A stretch of DNA of 64,000 nt from an uncultured Oscillospiraceae bacterium. GTDB lineage: Bacteria; Bacillota; Clostridia; Oscillospirales; Oscillospiraceae. The position numbers and the translations under genes were made by a program. This document shows positions 24,088 to 32,993 of this stretch, piece by piece. The stretch covers positions 62,001 to 126,000 of the forward strand of contig CATMVA010000006.1 of assembly GCA_950075865.1 (NCBI GenBank), in the 5' to 3' direction. The number at the start of each line of letters is the position of its first letter. Within the stretch, counting starts at the first letter, position 1. Under the pieces are notes generated by a model. That model did not search any database. It saw nothing but the letters and a program-made list of their open reading frames with translations, and was not told the DNA's origin.

Positions 24088-25161
24088 TTATCGCTGCACC
24101 CGGGCATTGCCGGCGTGGATGGCCCAGACCTGCTTTTCATCGGCAGGCTCAGCGTAATCGTTCAGGCTGGCCGCGGCCATGGCCCCGGTGGCCCAGCCGA
24201 ACTGGAGCCACTTCTCCGGATCCCAGCCCTTGATGATACCACACAGAAGACCGCCGGTAAACCCATCGCCGCCGCCTACCCGGTCCAGAATGTCGATGGC
24301 ACGGGGCTCCTCCACGAACCACTGGTCCCCGGCGAGCATGATGGCGCCCCACATGTTCAGGTTGGCCGACACCACCTCCCGGAGGGTGGTGGCGAAGACC
24401 TGGGCGTTGGGGTATTTCTCTTTGACCTGGAGGATCATTCCCTTAAAGCGGTCGATTTTGGCCGAGAGGTCCTTTCCGCCGGCCTCAGGGCCGCTGAAGC
24501 CCAGGCACAGCTGGAAGTCCTCCTCGTTGCCTACCAGGATGTCCGCCCCTGAAGCGATCTCGTGGAAGGCGGCACGTAGCTCCTGCTCCCGGCCCTCCCA
24601 GAAGGTGGCCCGGTAGTTCAGGTCAAAGGAGACCTTGGTGCCGTACTGGTGGGCCGCACGGGCCAGCGCCAGGCAGCACTGGGTGGTCTCCTGGCTCATG
24701 GCCGCGATCAGGCCGGAGATGTGGAGGATCTGGATCCCTTCCTCCCCAAAGATACGCTCTATATCAAAATCTTTCGCCGACAGGGTCCGGCCGATCTCTC
24801 CCGCCCGGTCGTTCCACACCCGGGCCGCCCGGAGGCCAAAGCCGGAATCCGCCACGTTGAACTGATGCCGGTAGCCCCAGGGGCCGCCTTGAGGGACCTC
24901 TTTCCCCTCAAAGGCAATGTTTCTGGCTCGGAGCTGCGATTTGATAAAGGCGGCGATAGGACTGTCCTTCACAAACTTGGTCAGGGCAAGGCACTCCATC
25001 CCCAGGCTGCCGGGGACACTGATCACGTTGCTCTCGGCGCTGGTGGCCTGCATGTAAAACATGTTGCTGTTCTGGACCATCATCCGGTTCACCGGGGTGA
25101 TCCGCACCCCCATGCTGGTTGGACATGCCACGGCGTACCTGCAATTTTTCCTGAGTTCCAT
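24088..25161 (-). CDS. PfkB-family kinase, 2-keto-3-deoxygluconate kinase-like
   Basis: The protein has 357 residues. Start at 25161 is set by AGGAGG six bases upstream. PfkB marks are NVISVPGSLGMECLALTKF early, DLNYRATFWEGREQELRAAF, GNEEDFQLCLG and the ATP/anion-hole motif DRVGGGDGFTGGLLCGI with catalytic Asp. The FDLNYR block and neighbours point to 2-keto-3-deoxygluconate kinase (KdgK), which makes the substrate of the KDPG aldolase. It could also act on another 2-keto sugar acid. Confidence 0.85.
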   Translation of the reverse strand: MELRKNCRYAVACPTSMGVRITPVNRMMVQNSNMFYMQATSAESNVISVPGSLGMECLALTKFVKDSPIAAFIKSQLRARNIAFEGKEVPQGGPWGYRHQFNVADSGFGLRAARVWNDRAGEIGRTLSAKDFDIERIFGEEGIQILHISGLIAAMSQETTQCCLALARAAHQYGTKVSFDLNYRATFWEGREQELRAAFHEIASGADILVGNEEDFQLCLGFSGPEAGGKDLSAKIDRFKGMILQVKEKYPNAQVFATTLREVVSANLNMWGAIMLAGDQWFVEEPRAIDILDRVGGGDGFTGGLLCGIIKGWDPEKWLQFGWATGAMAAASLNDYAEPADEKQVWAIHAGNARVQR

Positions 25162-25221
25162 AAACATCCTCCTTCTCCAAAAGTTTTGGGCTTCCGATAT
25201 GATCAACTGATTATCAGGAGG

Positions 25222-26334
25222 TCACTTTCTCCAGTCCAGGTCATTCTCCTCCGGCTTCAGCGGGAATTGGATCAGCTTCTTATCCCGCTGAGAACGGTAA
25301 ATAGCCGTAAAGAGCTCCACCGTCCGGCGGCCGTCCTCCAAGGTGACCAAGGGCTGGCGATGATTTTGGACCGCGTCCAAAAAGTCCGCCAGCTGTTCCT
25401 TGTGAAAATAGATGGCGGAGTCCACCGAGCGGAAGAAGTCGCTGTCCTCTTTCACAAACTGATCCAGCAGGCTCTCCTCGCCGGGGACCGTCCAGAGGTC
25501 GTTGACCGGCGGCTCGGTGATCCCTGTCATGCCGGCGATAAACATGGCCCCGCCGTCGGTTTGAACGCCTACCGAGGCGCCGTTGGCGCCGTGGACCCGG
25601 ACATTTCCGAAGAGGGCCGGATCCTGGGAGTTGCTCACCGAGATCACACCCAGGGCTCCGCTCTTGAACCGGATCACCGCCACGGCCGTGTCGTCTACCT
25701 CCAGCTCCGGGTGGTTCAGAGTGTCCCACATGCCGTACAGGGAGTCGATCTCCCCCATGTACCACAGGAGGAGGTCCATCTGGTGGACCGATTGGTTCAC
25801 CAGTACACCGCCGCCCTCCCCCTTCCAGGTGCCCCGCCAGGGGTCGCTGTGATAGTAGGCCATATCCCGCCAACCCAGCATGTTCAGGCTGCCCAGGATG
25901 GGCTTCCCGATCTTTCCGTCCACAATGGCCTGATGGACCCGCTGGGCCGGACGGTAAAACCGCCGCTGGCAGACCATGGAGGCGGTAACCTTGTTTTTCC
26001 TCACCGCCTCGATGATGGCGTCACAATCAGCCAGAGTGGATGCCAGGGGCTTCTCAATGGCCACGTGGAGGCCCAGGTTCGCCGCCTCCACCGCCATGGC
26101 CATATGGGCCGGGTGAGGGGTGCAGATGCTCACCGCCTCCACCCCGGTCTCCTCCACCATCCGCTTGACCGAATCGTACGCTTTGACACCGTATTTCCCG
26201 GCACATTTTTCCGCCCTGGCAATGTTGTGGTTGCAAACCGCTACAAACTCGCTGGTCTCCAGCTCCTGATAACACCGGGCGTGGTAATCGCCCACCTTTC
26301 CGCACCCGATCACACCGGTCTTAATCTTTTTCAT
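25222..26334 (-). CDS. Gfo/Idh/MocA-family oxidoreductase
   Basis: The protein has 370 residues. Start at 26334 gives MKKIKTGVIGCGKVGDYHAR with the Rossmann GxGxxG at the N-terminus; the long upstream frame lies inside the nitrilase gene. EKPLASTLADCD (the EKP motif) and the C-terminal beta-sheet domain follow. Members oxidise or epimerise sugars, inositols and glycosides using NAD(P). It overlaps the nitrilase-family gene by 14 bp, so the two are coupled. The exact sugar cannot be named. Confidence 0.88.
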   Translation of the reverse strand: MKKIKTGVIGCGKVGDYHARCYQELETSEFVAVCNHNIARAEKCAGKYGVKAYDSVKRMVEETGVEAVSICTPHPAHMAMAVEAANLGLHVAIEKPLASTLADCDAIIEAVRKNKVTASMVCQRRFYRPAQRVHQAIVDGKIGKPILGSLNMLGWRDMAYYHSDPWRGTWKGEGGGVLVNQSVHQMDLLLWYMGEIDSLYGMWDTLNHPELEVDDTAVAVIRFKSGALGVISVSNSQDPALFGNVRVHGANGASVGVQTDGGAMFIAGMTGITEPPVNDLWTVPGEESLLDQFVKEDSDFFRSVDSAIYFHKEQLADFLDAVQNHRQPLVTLEDGRRTVELFTAIYRSQRDKKLIQFPLKPEENDLDWRK

Positions 26335-27223
26335 ATTCCCTGTCCTCTTTTCTGGAGCGATATAGTCCCTGATACGCCTCCGGGCGGCGCTCCCGAATGG
26401 GAGTGTTTCCATTGTGGGCCAGATACCGCGCCCGGATCGTCCCGCCGGCAACATCCAGCTCTGCATAACAGATCCCCTCAGCGAACCCGGTGCAGGCCAG
26501 CTTGGCGCCAAAAGGCGAATAGATGGCGCTCTGACCGCAGTACCATGCCTCCTTGGTCTGAAACACCTGATTCGACGAAATGTAAAAGACCATGTTCTCC
26601 GTGGCCCGGACCTGATCGTACAGGTCGTTGAGCAGGCGGGCCTCGTCGGTTTCCAGATCCATCCGCTCCGGGTGTCGGATCCCCCAGGCTGTCGGGCATA
26701 CCAGAATCTGGGCTCCGTCCAGAACCATACTGCGGGCAGCCTCCGGGAAGGATTTGTCGTAGCAGATCATCAGCCCGATTCGTCCCAGTCCGGTTTCAAA
26801 TACCGGGAAAGCCTTCCCCGCCGTGTAGATATGAAGCTCATCCATGGGCAGGTGTACTTTACGGTACTTACCTATGTATCCATCCGGCCCCGCCAGGACC
26901 GCAGTATTATACAGAAGGTCCGGCTCCCGTTCGTCCTGCTCGGTCATACCAAACACCACATAGACGCCCAGCTTTCCTGCCCGGTCTATGATCTTCCGAA
27001 CCCCGTCCCCTCCAGGAACGGCCTCGGCGTTGGCGTACTGGTATTCAAACTGTGCATTATCCAGGCTGCGGGTATGAAACAGGTATCCGGACAGGATCTG
27101 CTCCGGAAATACCACTAATTTGGCGCCATTCTGCGCCGCCTCGTCCAGATATTGAAGTATCCTGCGCAAATTGGCCGCCTTGTCCATCTCCGCGTGCATG
27201 CAAACACTGGCCGCTCGAAACAT
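26321..27223 (-). CDS. Nitrilase-superfamily carbon-nitrogen hydrolase
   Basis: The protein has 300 residues. The catalytic triad is visible: Glu in KLVVFPEQILSG, Lys in KYRKVHLPMDE and Cys in IGLMICYDKSFPEAAR. This fold hydrolyses amides, N-carbamoyl groups or nitriles. The length and the CYDKSFPE motif suit an amidase or N-carbamoyl amidase. It lies in the middle of a sugar-acid cluster that also has an amidohydrolase and a LIV-type transporter. Release of an amino or carbamoyl group from the imported substrate is a reasonable inference. Confidence 0.9.
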   Translation of the reverse strand: MFRAASVCMHAEMDKAANLRRILQYLDEAAQNGAKLVVFPEQILSGYLFHTRSLDNAQFEYQYANAEAVPGGDGVRKIIDRAGKLGVYVVFGMTEQDEREPDLLYNTAVLAGPDGYIGKYRKVHLPMDELHIYTAGKAFPVFETGLGRIGLMICYDKSFPEAARSMVLDGAQILVCPTAWGIRHPERMDLETDEARLLNDLYDQVRATENMVFYISSNQVFQTKEAWYCGQSAIYSPFGAKLACTGFAEGICYAELDVAGGTIRARYLAHNGNTPIRERRPEAYQGLYRSRKEDREYEKD

Positions 27224-27239
27224 TTCTCCACCCGCTTTC

Positions 27240-28271
27240 TCAGGGGATCAGAACGATCTTGTCCAATCCGTCCTCCCGGTTATAGACCTTGTGCATCCAT
27301 TTGTCCCCTTCCTCCAGGGGGAAGCTGCCGCTGATCATGGCGTCTACGTCCACCTTTCCCGCCGCGATCAATTCCAGGCACTTGTCGTACTCACCGGCTG
27401 ATGCGCAGCTTCCAAAGAAGCTCAGCTGGTGGGTGACCACATACTGAAGGGGGAATTTCATCTCCTTGGCGATGTTGCCGATCAGGACCACGCTGCCGTT
27501 CAGCTTGGCCAGCCGGGTACACATCAGCACCGTGCTTTCCAGGCCGGTGGCGTCATAGGCCGCATCCACACCTTTTCCCCCAGTCAACGCCAGGACCTGC
27601 TCGTCCGCGTCGGGAGCGGTGGAATCCACTGTGGCGTCCGCACCGTTCTTCCGGGCCATGTCCAGCCGCTTTGGGGCAATGTCCACGGCGATCACCTGCT
27701 TGACGCCCAGACTCTTCAGGATCTGCACCACAAACAGTCCGATGGTGCCCACACCGACCACCATTGCGCTTCCCCCCACCGGAACCTCACACCGGGTGAC
27801 CCCATGGTAGGCAACGCTCATAGGCTCCACCATGGAGGCCTGCTGATATGTCACATTGCCGGGCAGCCGGTACAGCACATACTCGGGCACCACCACGAAT
27901 TCGGCCATGGCGCCATGGTGCCGGTAATCGTCACAGGATACCCCGATCACCTCCCGGTGGTCGCAAAGGTTGATCACGCCAGCCCTGCACATGTCACATG
28001 TATTACAATAAATTGTGGAATCAAAGGTGACCCGATCGCCCGCTTTGTAGCCCTTCACTCCTTCGCCCACACTCTCGATGACACCGGCAGCCTCATGGCC
28101 CATAATAATGGGGGGCTGCCGGCGACCGGTGCTGCCGTCCATCCCCTTCACGTCACTGCCACAAACCGAGCAGGCCATGACCCGGACCCGGACCTCGCCG
28201 GGACCAGGGAGCGGGGTCTCCACGTCCTTATATACGAAATGGTTGTACTCTTCCAGAACCAACGCTTTCAT
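27240..28271 (-). CDS. Zinc-dependent medium-chain alcohol/polyol dehydrogenase
   Basis: The protein has 343 residues. Catalytic zinc ligands are in MACSVCGSDVKG (Cys) and IIMGHEAAGVIESVGEGV (His-Glu). The structural zinc lobe is CNTCDMCRAGVINLC, and the cofactor loop is VVGVGTIGLFVVQ. It resembles galactitol-1-phosphate, sorbitol or threonine dehydrogenases. It probably oxidises a hydroxyl of the imported polyol or sugar acid. Its start codon overlaps the regulator's stop (ATGA), so the enzyme is translated together with its regulator. Confidence 0.9.
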   Translation of the reverse strand: MKALVLEEYNHFVYKDVETPLPGPGEVRVRVMACSVCGSDVKGMDGSTGRRQPPIIMGHEAAGVIESVGEGVKGYKAGDRVTFDSTIYCNTCDMCRAGVINLCDHREVIGVSCDDYRHHGAMAEFVVVPEYVLYRLPGNVTYQQASMVEPMSVAYHGVTRCEVPVGGSAMVVGVGTIGLFVVQILKSLGVKQVIAVDIAPKRLDMARKNGADATVDSTAPDADEQVLALTGGKGVDAAYDATGLESTVLMCTRLAKLNGSVVLIGNIAKEMKFPLQYVVTHQLSFFGSCASAGEYDKCLELIAAGKVDVDAMISGSFPLEEGDKWMHKVYNREDGLDKIVLIP

Positions 28272-28969
28272 ACCGTTTCCCCCTTCAGTTTCTGATATTC
28301 CGCCACACGGGCATAGTTGTACTCGTCATGAGCCTTCATCAGACGGATGGCATCCTCCGGCGTCCGGTCCCGAATGCACTCATAGAGCCGGGTGTGGAAA
28401 TTGCCCGAGATCCCCTGGGTTCCCTTATGCCGGTTCAGGTAGCTCAGCACCCGGAACACCTCGACCCGTACAGCGGTATATGCCTTGATGATCATTGGGT
28501 TGTGGGTCGCCAGATAGACGGAATAATGGAAGGCTTCATCCTCCTGAGAATACACATCCGTGGGGGGATCCCGGAGCATGGCGCTCAAGTGGGATCGAAT
28601 GAGCACCAGATCCTCCTCGGTGCGCCGCTCTGCCGCCTGCACCACCGCGCTGTATTCCAGCGCGGCCCGGAACTGCTGAAACTCCTGAAACTCCCGCTCC
28701 GTGATGTCCTCCCCACCCTCCCCGGCTTCATTCTCATAGTTCAGCGGGTTGGCACAAAAGGAACCCATACCCTGATGGGTGATGATTTTATGCTCTGCCC
28801 GCAGGCGCTGCAAGGCCTCCCGCACCACCGGCCGGCTTACGTTCATTTCCCGGGCAAGGGTCATTTCTGACGGAAGCTTGTTCCCCTCGGAAATAACCTT
28901 GTCCAGGATCATTTGATTCAGCTGATCGTAGACCTGATTGACATAGTTGACCTTGATGATCTTCTCCAT
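28268..28969 (-). CDS. GntR/FadR-subfamily transcriptional regulator
   Basis: The protein has 233 residues. An N-terminal winged helix (NKLPSEMTLAREMNVSRPVV then REALQRL) is followed by an FCD ligand domain with metal-binding histidines (DEAFHYSVYLATHN; NFHTRLYECI; KAHDEYN). FCD regulators usually sense organic or sugar acids and repress their catabolic operon. It is embedded in the operon, upstream of the dehydrogenase and downstream of the esterase. The GACCGGTC palindrome inside the liv promoter (36500-36507) is a possible target. Confidence 0.9.
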   Translation of the reverse strand: MEKIIKVNYVNQVYDQLNQMILDKVISEGNKLPSEMTLAREMNVSRPVVREALQRLRAEHKIITHQGMGSFCANPLNYENEAGEGGEDITEREFQEFQQFRAALEYSAVVQAAERRTEEDLVLIRSHLSAMLRDPPTDVYSQEDEAFHYSVYLATHNPMIIKAYTAVRVEVFRVLSYLNRHKGTQGISGNFHTRLYECIRDRTPEDAIRLMKAHDEYNYARVAEYQKLKGETV

Positions 28970-28994
28970 ACGCCAACGGTCCTTTCTCTATGAA

Positions 28995-29801
28995 TTACAG
29001 ATACCGTGTGTCCGTCTTTCCCTTCGCCGGGAGCCACTGGAAGATGCGCTTGATCTCATCGTCCCAAAAATTCCAGTCATGGATACCAGGCTGTTCATGG
29101 TAAGTAAACTTCATGCCGATCTCCTTCAGGTAATCCCGAAGCTCACAATTCCCCTCATACAGGAAATCCTCGGTGCCGCAACACATGTACAGCTCGGGCA
29201 CCTGCTTAGCCGTCTCCAGCACGTGTTTGGCCAGCCACTTGGGGTCGTCGATGGTCCCCTCGATGGCTTCGTCAGGGTCGAAGGCCCAGGCCCAGGGACT
29301 GCCCTTTTCCCGCTGCCGAATCCCGCTGTTTCCAAAGCCGCCGGACAGACAGGCCACATACCCGTACAGGTCCGGCCGGCTCATGCCCAGCATAAAGGCG
29401 CCGCTGCCGCCCATGGACAAGCCTGCGATGTAGGTGTCCTCCCGCTTGGTGGAGGCCGGGAGCATCCAGGAGATCAGCTGGGGAAGCTCCTCGGTCACAT
29501 AGGTATAGTAATTCTTGGCCGCCGGCGTATTCCGGTAGCAGCTGTTCTCACAGTTGGGCATCACAACGATGACATTGTACTTTCTGGCGTAATCCTCGAT
29601 CCGGGAAAACCGGGTCCAGTCACTCTCATCGCCGAAGGTCCCGTGGAGCAGATACAGCACCGGGAAGGGCCCTGTTCTGGCGCACTCCTCAAAGGTCTCC
29701 TGATGCCCGGACAGGGTGGACTCCGGCGTAGGGATCAGAATGTTGATATTGGTTTTTGTCTGAAGGGCTGGGGAAAAGAACTTGAGGGTCATAGTTGCCA
29801 T
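28995..29801 (-). CDS. Alpha/beta-hydrolase esterase (tributyrin-esterase/FGH-like)
   Basis: The protein has 268 residues. Start at 29801 follows GGGAGG. The fold marks are VLYLLHGTFGDESDWTRFS, nucleophile elbow AGLSMGGSGAF, acid in CCGTEDFLYEGN and catalytic His in PGIHDWNFWDDE. It belongs to the esterase D/FrmB-like group that removes acyl groups from sugars or small esters. There is no signal peptide, so it acts in the cytoplasm, presumably on an ester brought in by the upstream transporter. Confidence 0.85.
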   Translation of the reverse strand: MATMTLKFFSPALQTKTNINILIPTPESTLSGHQETFEECARTGPFPVLYLLHGTFGDESDWTRFSRIEDYARKYNVIVVMPNCENSCYRNTPAAKNYYTYVTEELPQLISWMLPASTKREDTYIAGLSMGGSGAFMLGMSRPDLYGYVACLSGGFGNSGIRQREKGSPWAWAFDPDEAIEGTIDDPKWLAKHVLETAKQVPELYMCCGTEDFLYEGNCELRDYLKEIGMKFTYHEQPGIHDWNFWDDEIKRIFQWLPAKGKTDTRYL

Positions 29802-29817
29802 GGTCGTGTAACCTCCC

Positions 29818-31428
29818 TTATGCTTTGTATTCCGTTTTTCCGTCGATGACTGTCTCCAAAACCTGAATGGCAGGGATCTCATCCTCTGGGACCGTCATGG
29901 GATCCCGGTCCAGAATCACCAGGTCGGCGTATTTTCCGCTCTCCAGAGAGCCCCTCACGTCCTCCGCAAACTGGGCGTAGGCCGCCCAGATGGTGTAGGA
30001 CCGTACCGCCTCCTCCCGGGTAATGGCGTTCTCGGGGAAAAAGCCTCCCTCGGGTTCCATCAGGTCATTCTTTCGGGTCACCGCCGCATGGATCCCCGAC
30101 ATCACGTTGGGGGTGGCCACCGGGCCGTCCGAACCTCCCGCCACAATACCTACCCGTCGGAGAATCTCCCCCATGGCATAGGCGTGCCGGGCCCGCTCCG
30201 GTCCCAAACGGCGCAGGGCCATCCGGGAGCTGTTGGGAGCGTGCATAGCCTGCATGCTGGGGACCAGCCCCAGGGCCTTGGCCCGCTCCGGACTGTTTCC
30301 CCGAATCAGTTGAAAATGTTCGATCCGATTTCTCTTGCCTTTGATGGGGGATATCTTGTTCAGCCGCTCCAGCGCCTCCAGATATTGATCAATGTCCCTA
30401 TCTCCAATGGCGTGGCACATGATCTGCATACCCTGCCTGTCGGCCTCCAGAAATGCCTCATCCAGTTCCTCATCCGTATAGTTGGGGTGACCAAAATTCC
30501 CCGGATTATCCAGAAACTCCTCATAGTGGGTGGCACTCATGGCGCCCACCGTGCCGCCGATCAGCATTTTGATGGTCCGCACGGTAAAATGGTCGTTATA
30601 CTCTCCGATCCGGGGACAGGTCAGGAAATATTCATGGGTGGCCGGGTCAACTGTCCGGCCCACCGCGTCCCGCAGGGCGCCGTAATAGCGCAGCTTGAAT
30701 TTCCCTTCCCTGATTAGGGCCTCCATGTTCTCCACGTCATCCCGGTACTGGATAGCTTCCGTAAATCCAACGACCCCGTAAGAGAGCAGGAGCTCCTGGG
30801 CGGTCAGCACATCCTTCAGATACTCTTCTCTGCTGTCCGGGATGCAGTCCTCCACCCTTTGGGCGAGATGATAACTGAAACAGCCGGAGGGGGTTCCGTC
30901 CGCATTGACCAGGACCGCCTGCCGGTCCGATTCCTCCGTCTTGGAGATCCCGGCCACCTTCAGCGCCAGGCTGTTGGCCCAAAATACGCCGCCGGCCGCC
31001 CGGCGCAAATACACCGGGTTGTCAGGGGCAGCCTCGTCCAGCTCCTCGGTGGAGGGATAGCGGGGGTCGGACCACCAGTCATTGTCCCAGCCGGTCCCAC
31101 TGACCAGCCACTGACCGGGCTCCATGGTTTTGACCGCTTTCTTTACGTCGGCCAGGATCTGCTCCTTGCTCTTGTCCTTGGTGGACAGACGGGAGGCGTT
31201 CCTACCAAACATACGAAGGTGGATATGGCTGTCAATAAAGCCGGGCATCACGGTTTTTCCGCCTAGGTCCACGACCTGGGCGTCCTTCCCGATCCATTCC
31301 TTCAGTCCATCTTCGCCGCCGACGTACAGGATCTTACCGCCGCCGACCGCCATGCAGGAGACAACATGGAACTCGGGATCCACCGTATAGATCCTTCCGT
31401 TCCGGTAAACCTTGTCCGCCTTTTCCAT
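29818..31428 (-). CDS. YtcJ-like amidohydrolase (amidohydrolase family 3)
   Basis: The protein has 536 residues. Metal-binding motif GFIDSHIHLRMFG at about 65, the carboxylate/His ligands further on (MCHAIGDRDIDQYLEA; IEHFQLI) and GGSDGPVATPN near the C-terminus place it in the YtcJ-type metallo-dependent amidohydrolases. Members cleave N-formyl, N-acyl or cyclic amide groups; substrates are mostly unknown. It lies between the LIV transporter and the esterase and is likely the first catabolic step after import. Confidence 0.85.
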   Translation of the reverse strand: MEKADKVYRNGRIYTVDPEFHVVSCMAVGGGKILYVGGEDGLKEWIGKDAQVVDLGGKTVMPGFIDSHIHLRMFGRNASRLSTKDKSKEQILADVKKAVKTMEPGQWLVSGTGWDNDWWSDPRYPSTEELDEAAPDNPVYLRRAAGGVFWANSLALKVAGISKTEESDRQAVLVNADGTPSGCFSYHLAQRVEDCIPDSREEYLKDVLTAQELLLSYGVVGFTEAIQYRDDVENMEALIREGKFKLRYYGALRDAVGRTVDPATHEYFLTCPRIGEYNDHFTVRTIKMLIGGTVGAMSATHYEEFLDNPGNFGHPNYTDEELDEAFLEADRQGMQIMCHAIGDRDIDQYLEALERLNKISPIKGKRNRIEHFQLIRGNSPERAKALGLVPSMQAMHAPNSSRMALRRLGPERARHAYAMGEILRRVGIVAGGSDGPVATPNVMSGIHAAVTRKNDLMEPEGGFFPENAITREEAVRSYTIWAAYAQFAEDVRGSLESGKYADLVILDRDPMTVPEDEIPAIQVLETVIDGKTEYKA

Positions 31429-31517
31429 AAAACGTTCCTCCCGTGATCTGCGCTTTTTGCGGCCTTCGCCGCTTCAATCCTTTTTGAGCGGCCTGCCAGC
31501 CCTCGCAAAGAGGTCTG

Positions 31518-32243
31518 TCAGTCCTTCTTTGTGAAGTTGCCCAGATAGGCTTTGGCGATCCGCTCGTCGTTCTCCAGCTCTTTGGCGTTGCCCTCGAAGC
31601 GGATCTCACCCTGCTCGATGATATAGGCATAATCGGAGCTTTCCAGCGCCCGCTTGGCGTTTTGCTCGATGAGCAGGATGGAAATTCCCTGCTCATTGAT
31701 CTCCCGGATCTTCTTGAACACCTCTTCGATGACCAGAGGCGCAAGGCCCATGGAGGGTTCATCCAACATCAGCAGCTTGGGTCTCGCCATCAGGCCGCGG
31801 CCAATAGCCAGCATCTGCTGCTCGCCGCCCGAAAGGCTCCAAGCCTGCTGGTCCTTTCTCTCCTCCAGGCGGGGGAAGAGGGCAAAGACCTTCTCGATCT
31901 CCTCCTCAAAACTGGCGTGACCGAAAAATCCGTGCCAGCTGATGGTGCCCACCTCCAGGTTTTCCCGCACGGTCAGGCCGGGGAAAACCAGACGGCCCTC
32001 GGGCACATGGATCACACCGGTCTTATTGACCTGCTTGGAGCTGGCCTTGGAAAGGTCTTCGCCGTTGAACTTGATGGTTCCGGTATGCTTGACCATGCCG
32101 CTGATGGATTTTAGGGTCGTGGTCTTGCCGGCACCGTTGGCTCCTATCAGGCAGACGATCTTCCCGTCTGGGACGGTCAGATTGATCCCTTTCAGGGCCT
32201 CGATGGCGCCATAGTATGCATGTAGATTTTCTATCTGAAGCAT
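31518..32243 (-). CDS. livF: LIV-type ABC transporter ATPase LivF
   Basis: The protein has 241 residues. Walker A GANGAGKTTTLKSISG, signature LSGGEQQMLAIGRGL, Walker B LLMLDEPSMGLAPLVIEEVF and the H-loop replacement SILLIEQNAKRAL are typical of LivF. It couples ATP hydrolysis to uptake with LivG, LivH and LivM. An 89-bp gap separates it from the amidohydrolase gene. The remainder of the transporter lies directly upstream. Confidence 0.93.
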   Translation of the reverse strand: MLQIENLHAYYGAIEALKGINLTVPDGKIVCLIGANGAGKTTTLKSISGMVKHTGTIKFNGEDLSKASSKQVNKTGVIHVPEGRLVFPGLTVRENLEVGTISWHGFFGHASFEEEIEKVFALFPRLEERKDQQAWSLSGGEQQMLAIGRGLMARPKLLMLDEPSMGLAPLVIEEVFKKIREINEQGISILLIEQNAKRALESSDYAYIIEQGEIRFEGNAKELENDERIAKAYLGNFTKKD

Positions 32244-32248
32244 TTTCG

Positions 32249-32992
32249 TTACCTCCCCAGATAGGCCTCGATCACCGCGTCGTCAGACTGGACCTCCTCA
32301 CAGGTCCCGTGCGCGATCATCTTGCCAAAGTTCAGCACCACGATATGGTCGCAGACATTCATGATCATGTCCATTTTATGCTCGATCAAAACGATGCCCA
32401 CACCGTTCTTGGCTGCATAGCGCATCAACGCCACGCTCTTTTCCAGCTCCTTGGCGTTCAGGCCGGCCGCCGGTTCATCCACCAGCAGCACCTTGGGATG
32501 GGAAAGAAGGGCACGGACGATCTCCAGCCGTTTCAGCTGGCCATAGGACAGAGAGGAGATGTCTGCCTTCCAATCCACTGTCAGATCCGCGATCTCCAGG
32601 TACTGGTCCACCTCATCCAGGAAGTCGTTCTTCTTAACGCCAAGGAAGGACTTCATAAATCCGATCTGGTCGGCCAGGTCGGTGCCCAGCTTCATATTCT
32701 CGGCCACGGTGGACCGGGAAAGGAAGCGGGGAGTCTGGAAGGTCCGGCCCAGCCCCATACGGGCTCGCTCGTAGGACTTTTTGTCGGTCACATCCACGCC
32801 GTCCAGAATGACTTTTCCGGTATCGCAGGTGTACAAGCCGCTGATCAGATTCAGCGTCGTTGTCTTACCCGCACCGTTGGGGCCGATCAGGCCCATAATC
32901 TCTCCGGGCCCCAGCGAGAAAGAAACATCCTGCACCGCTTTCAGGCCGCCAAAAGAGATACCAATATCTTCAACCTGTAAACATGCTGCCAT
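32249..32992 (-). CDS. livG: LIV-type ABC transporter ATPase LivG
   Basis: The protein has 247 residues. Walker A GPNGAGKTTTLNLISGLY, the LivG-type insertion RMGLGRTFQTPRFLSRSTVAEN, signature SLSYGQLKRLEIVRAL and Walker B VLLVDEPAAGLNAKE are all visible. It starts 1 bp after the livM stop and ends 5 bp before livF, so expression is coupled. Confidence 0.93.
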   Translation of the reverse strand: MAACLQVEDIGISFGGLKAVQDVSFSLGPGEIMGLIGPNGAGKTTTLNLISGLYTCDTGKVILDGVDVTDKKSYERARMGLGRTFQTPRFLSRSTVAENMKLGTDLADQIGFMKSFLGVKKNDFLDEVDQYLEIADLTVDWKADISSLSYGQLKRLEIVRALLSHPKVLLVDEPAAGLNAKELEKSVALMRYAAKNGVGIVLIEHKMDMIMNVCDHIVVLNFGKMIAHGTCEEVQSDDAVIEAYLGR

Positions 32993-32993
32993 C

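Noticed and set aside
22569-24233. 554-residue plus-strand frame over the gnd gene
   Set aside because: The minus strand encodes a complete 6-phosphogluconate dehydrogenase here; the plus frame has no domain and no ribosome site.
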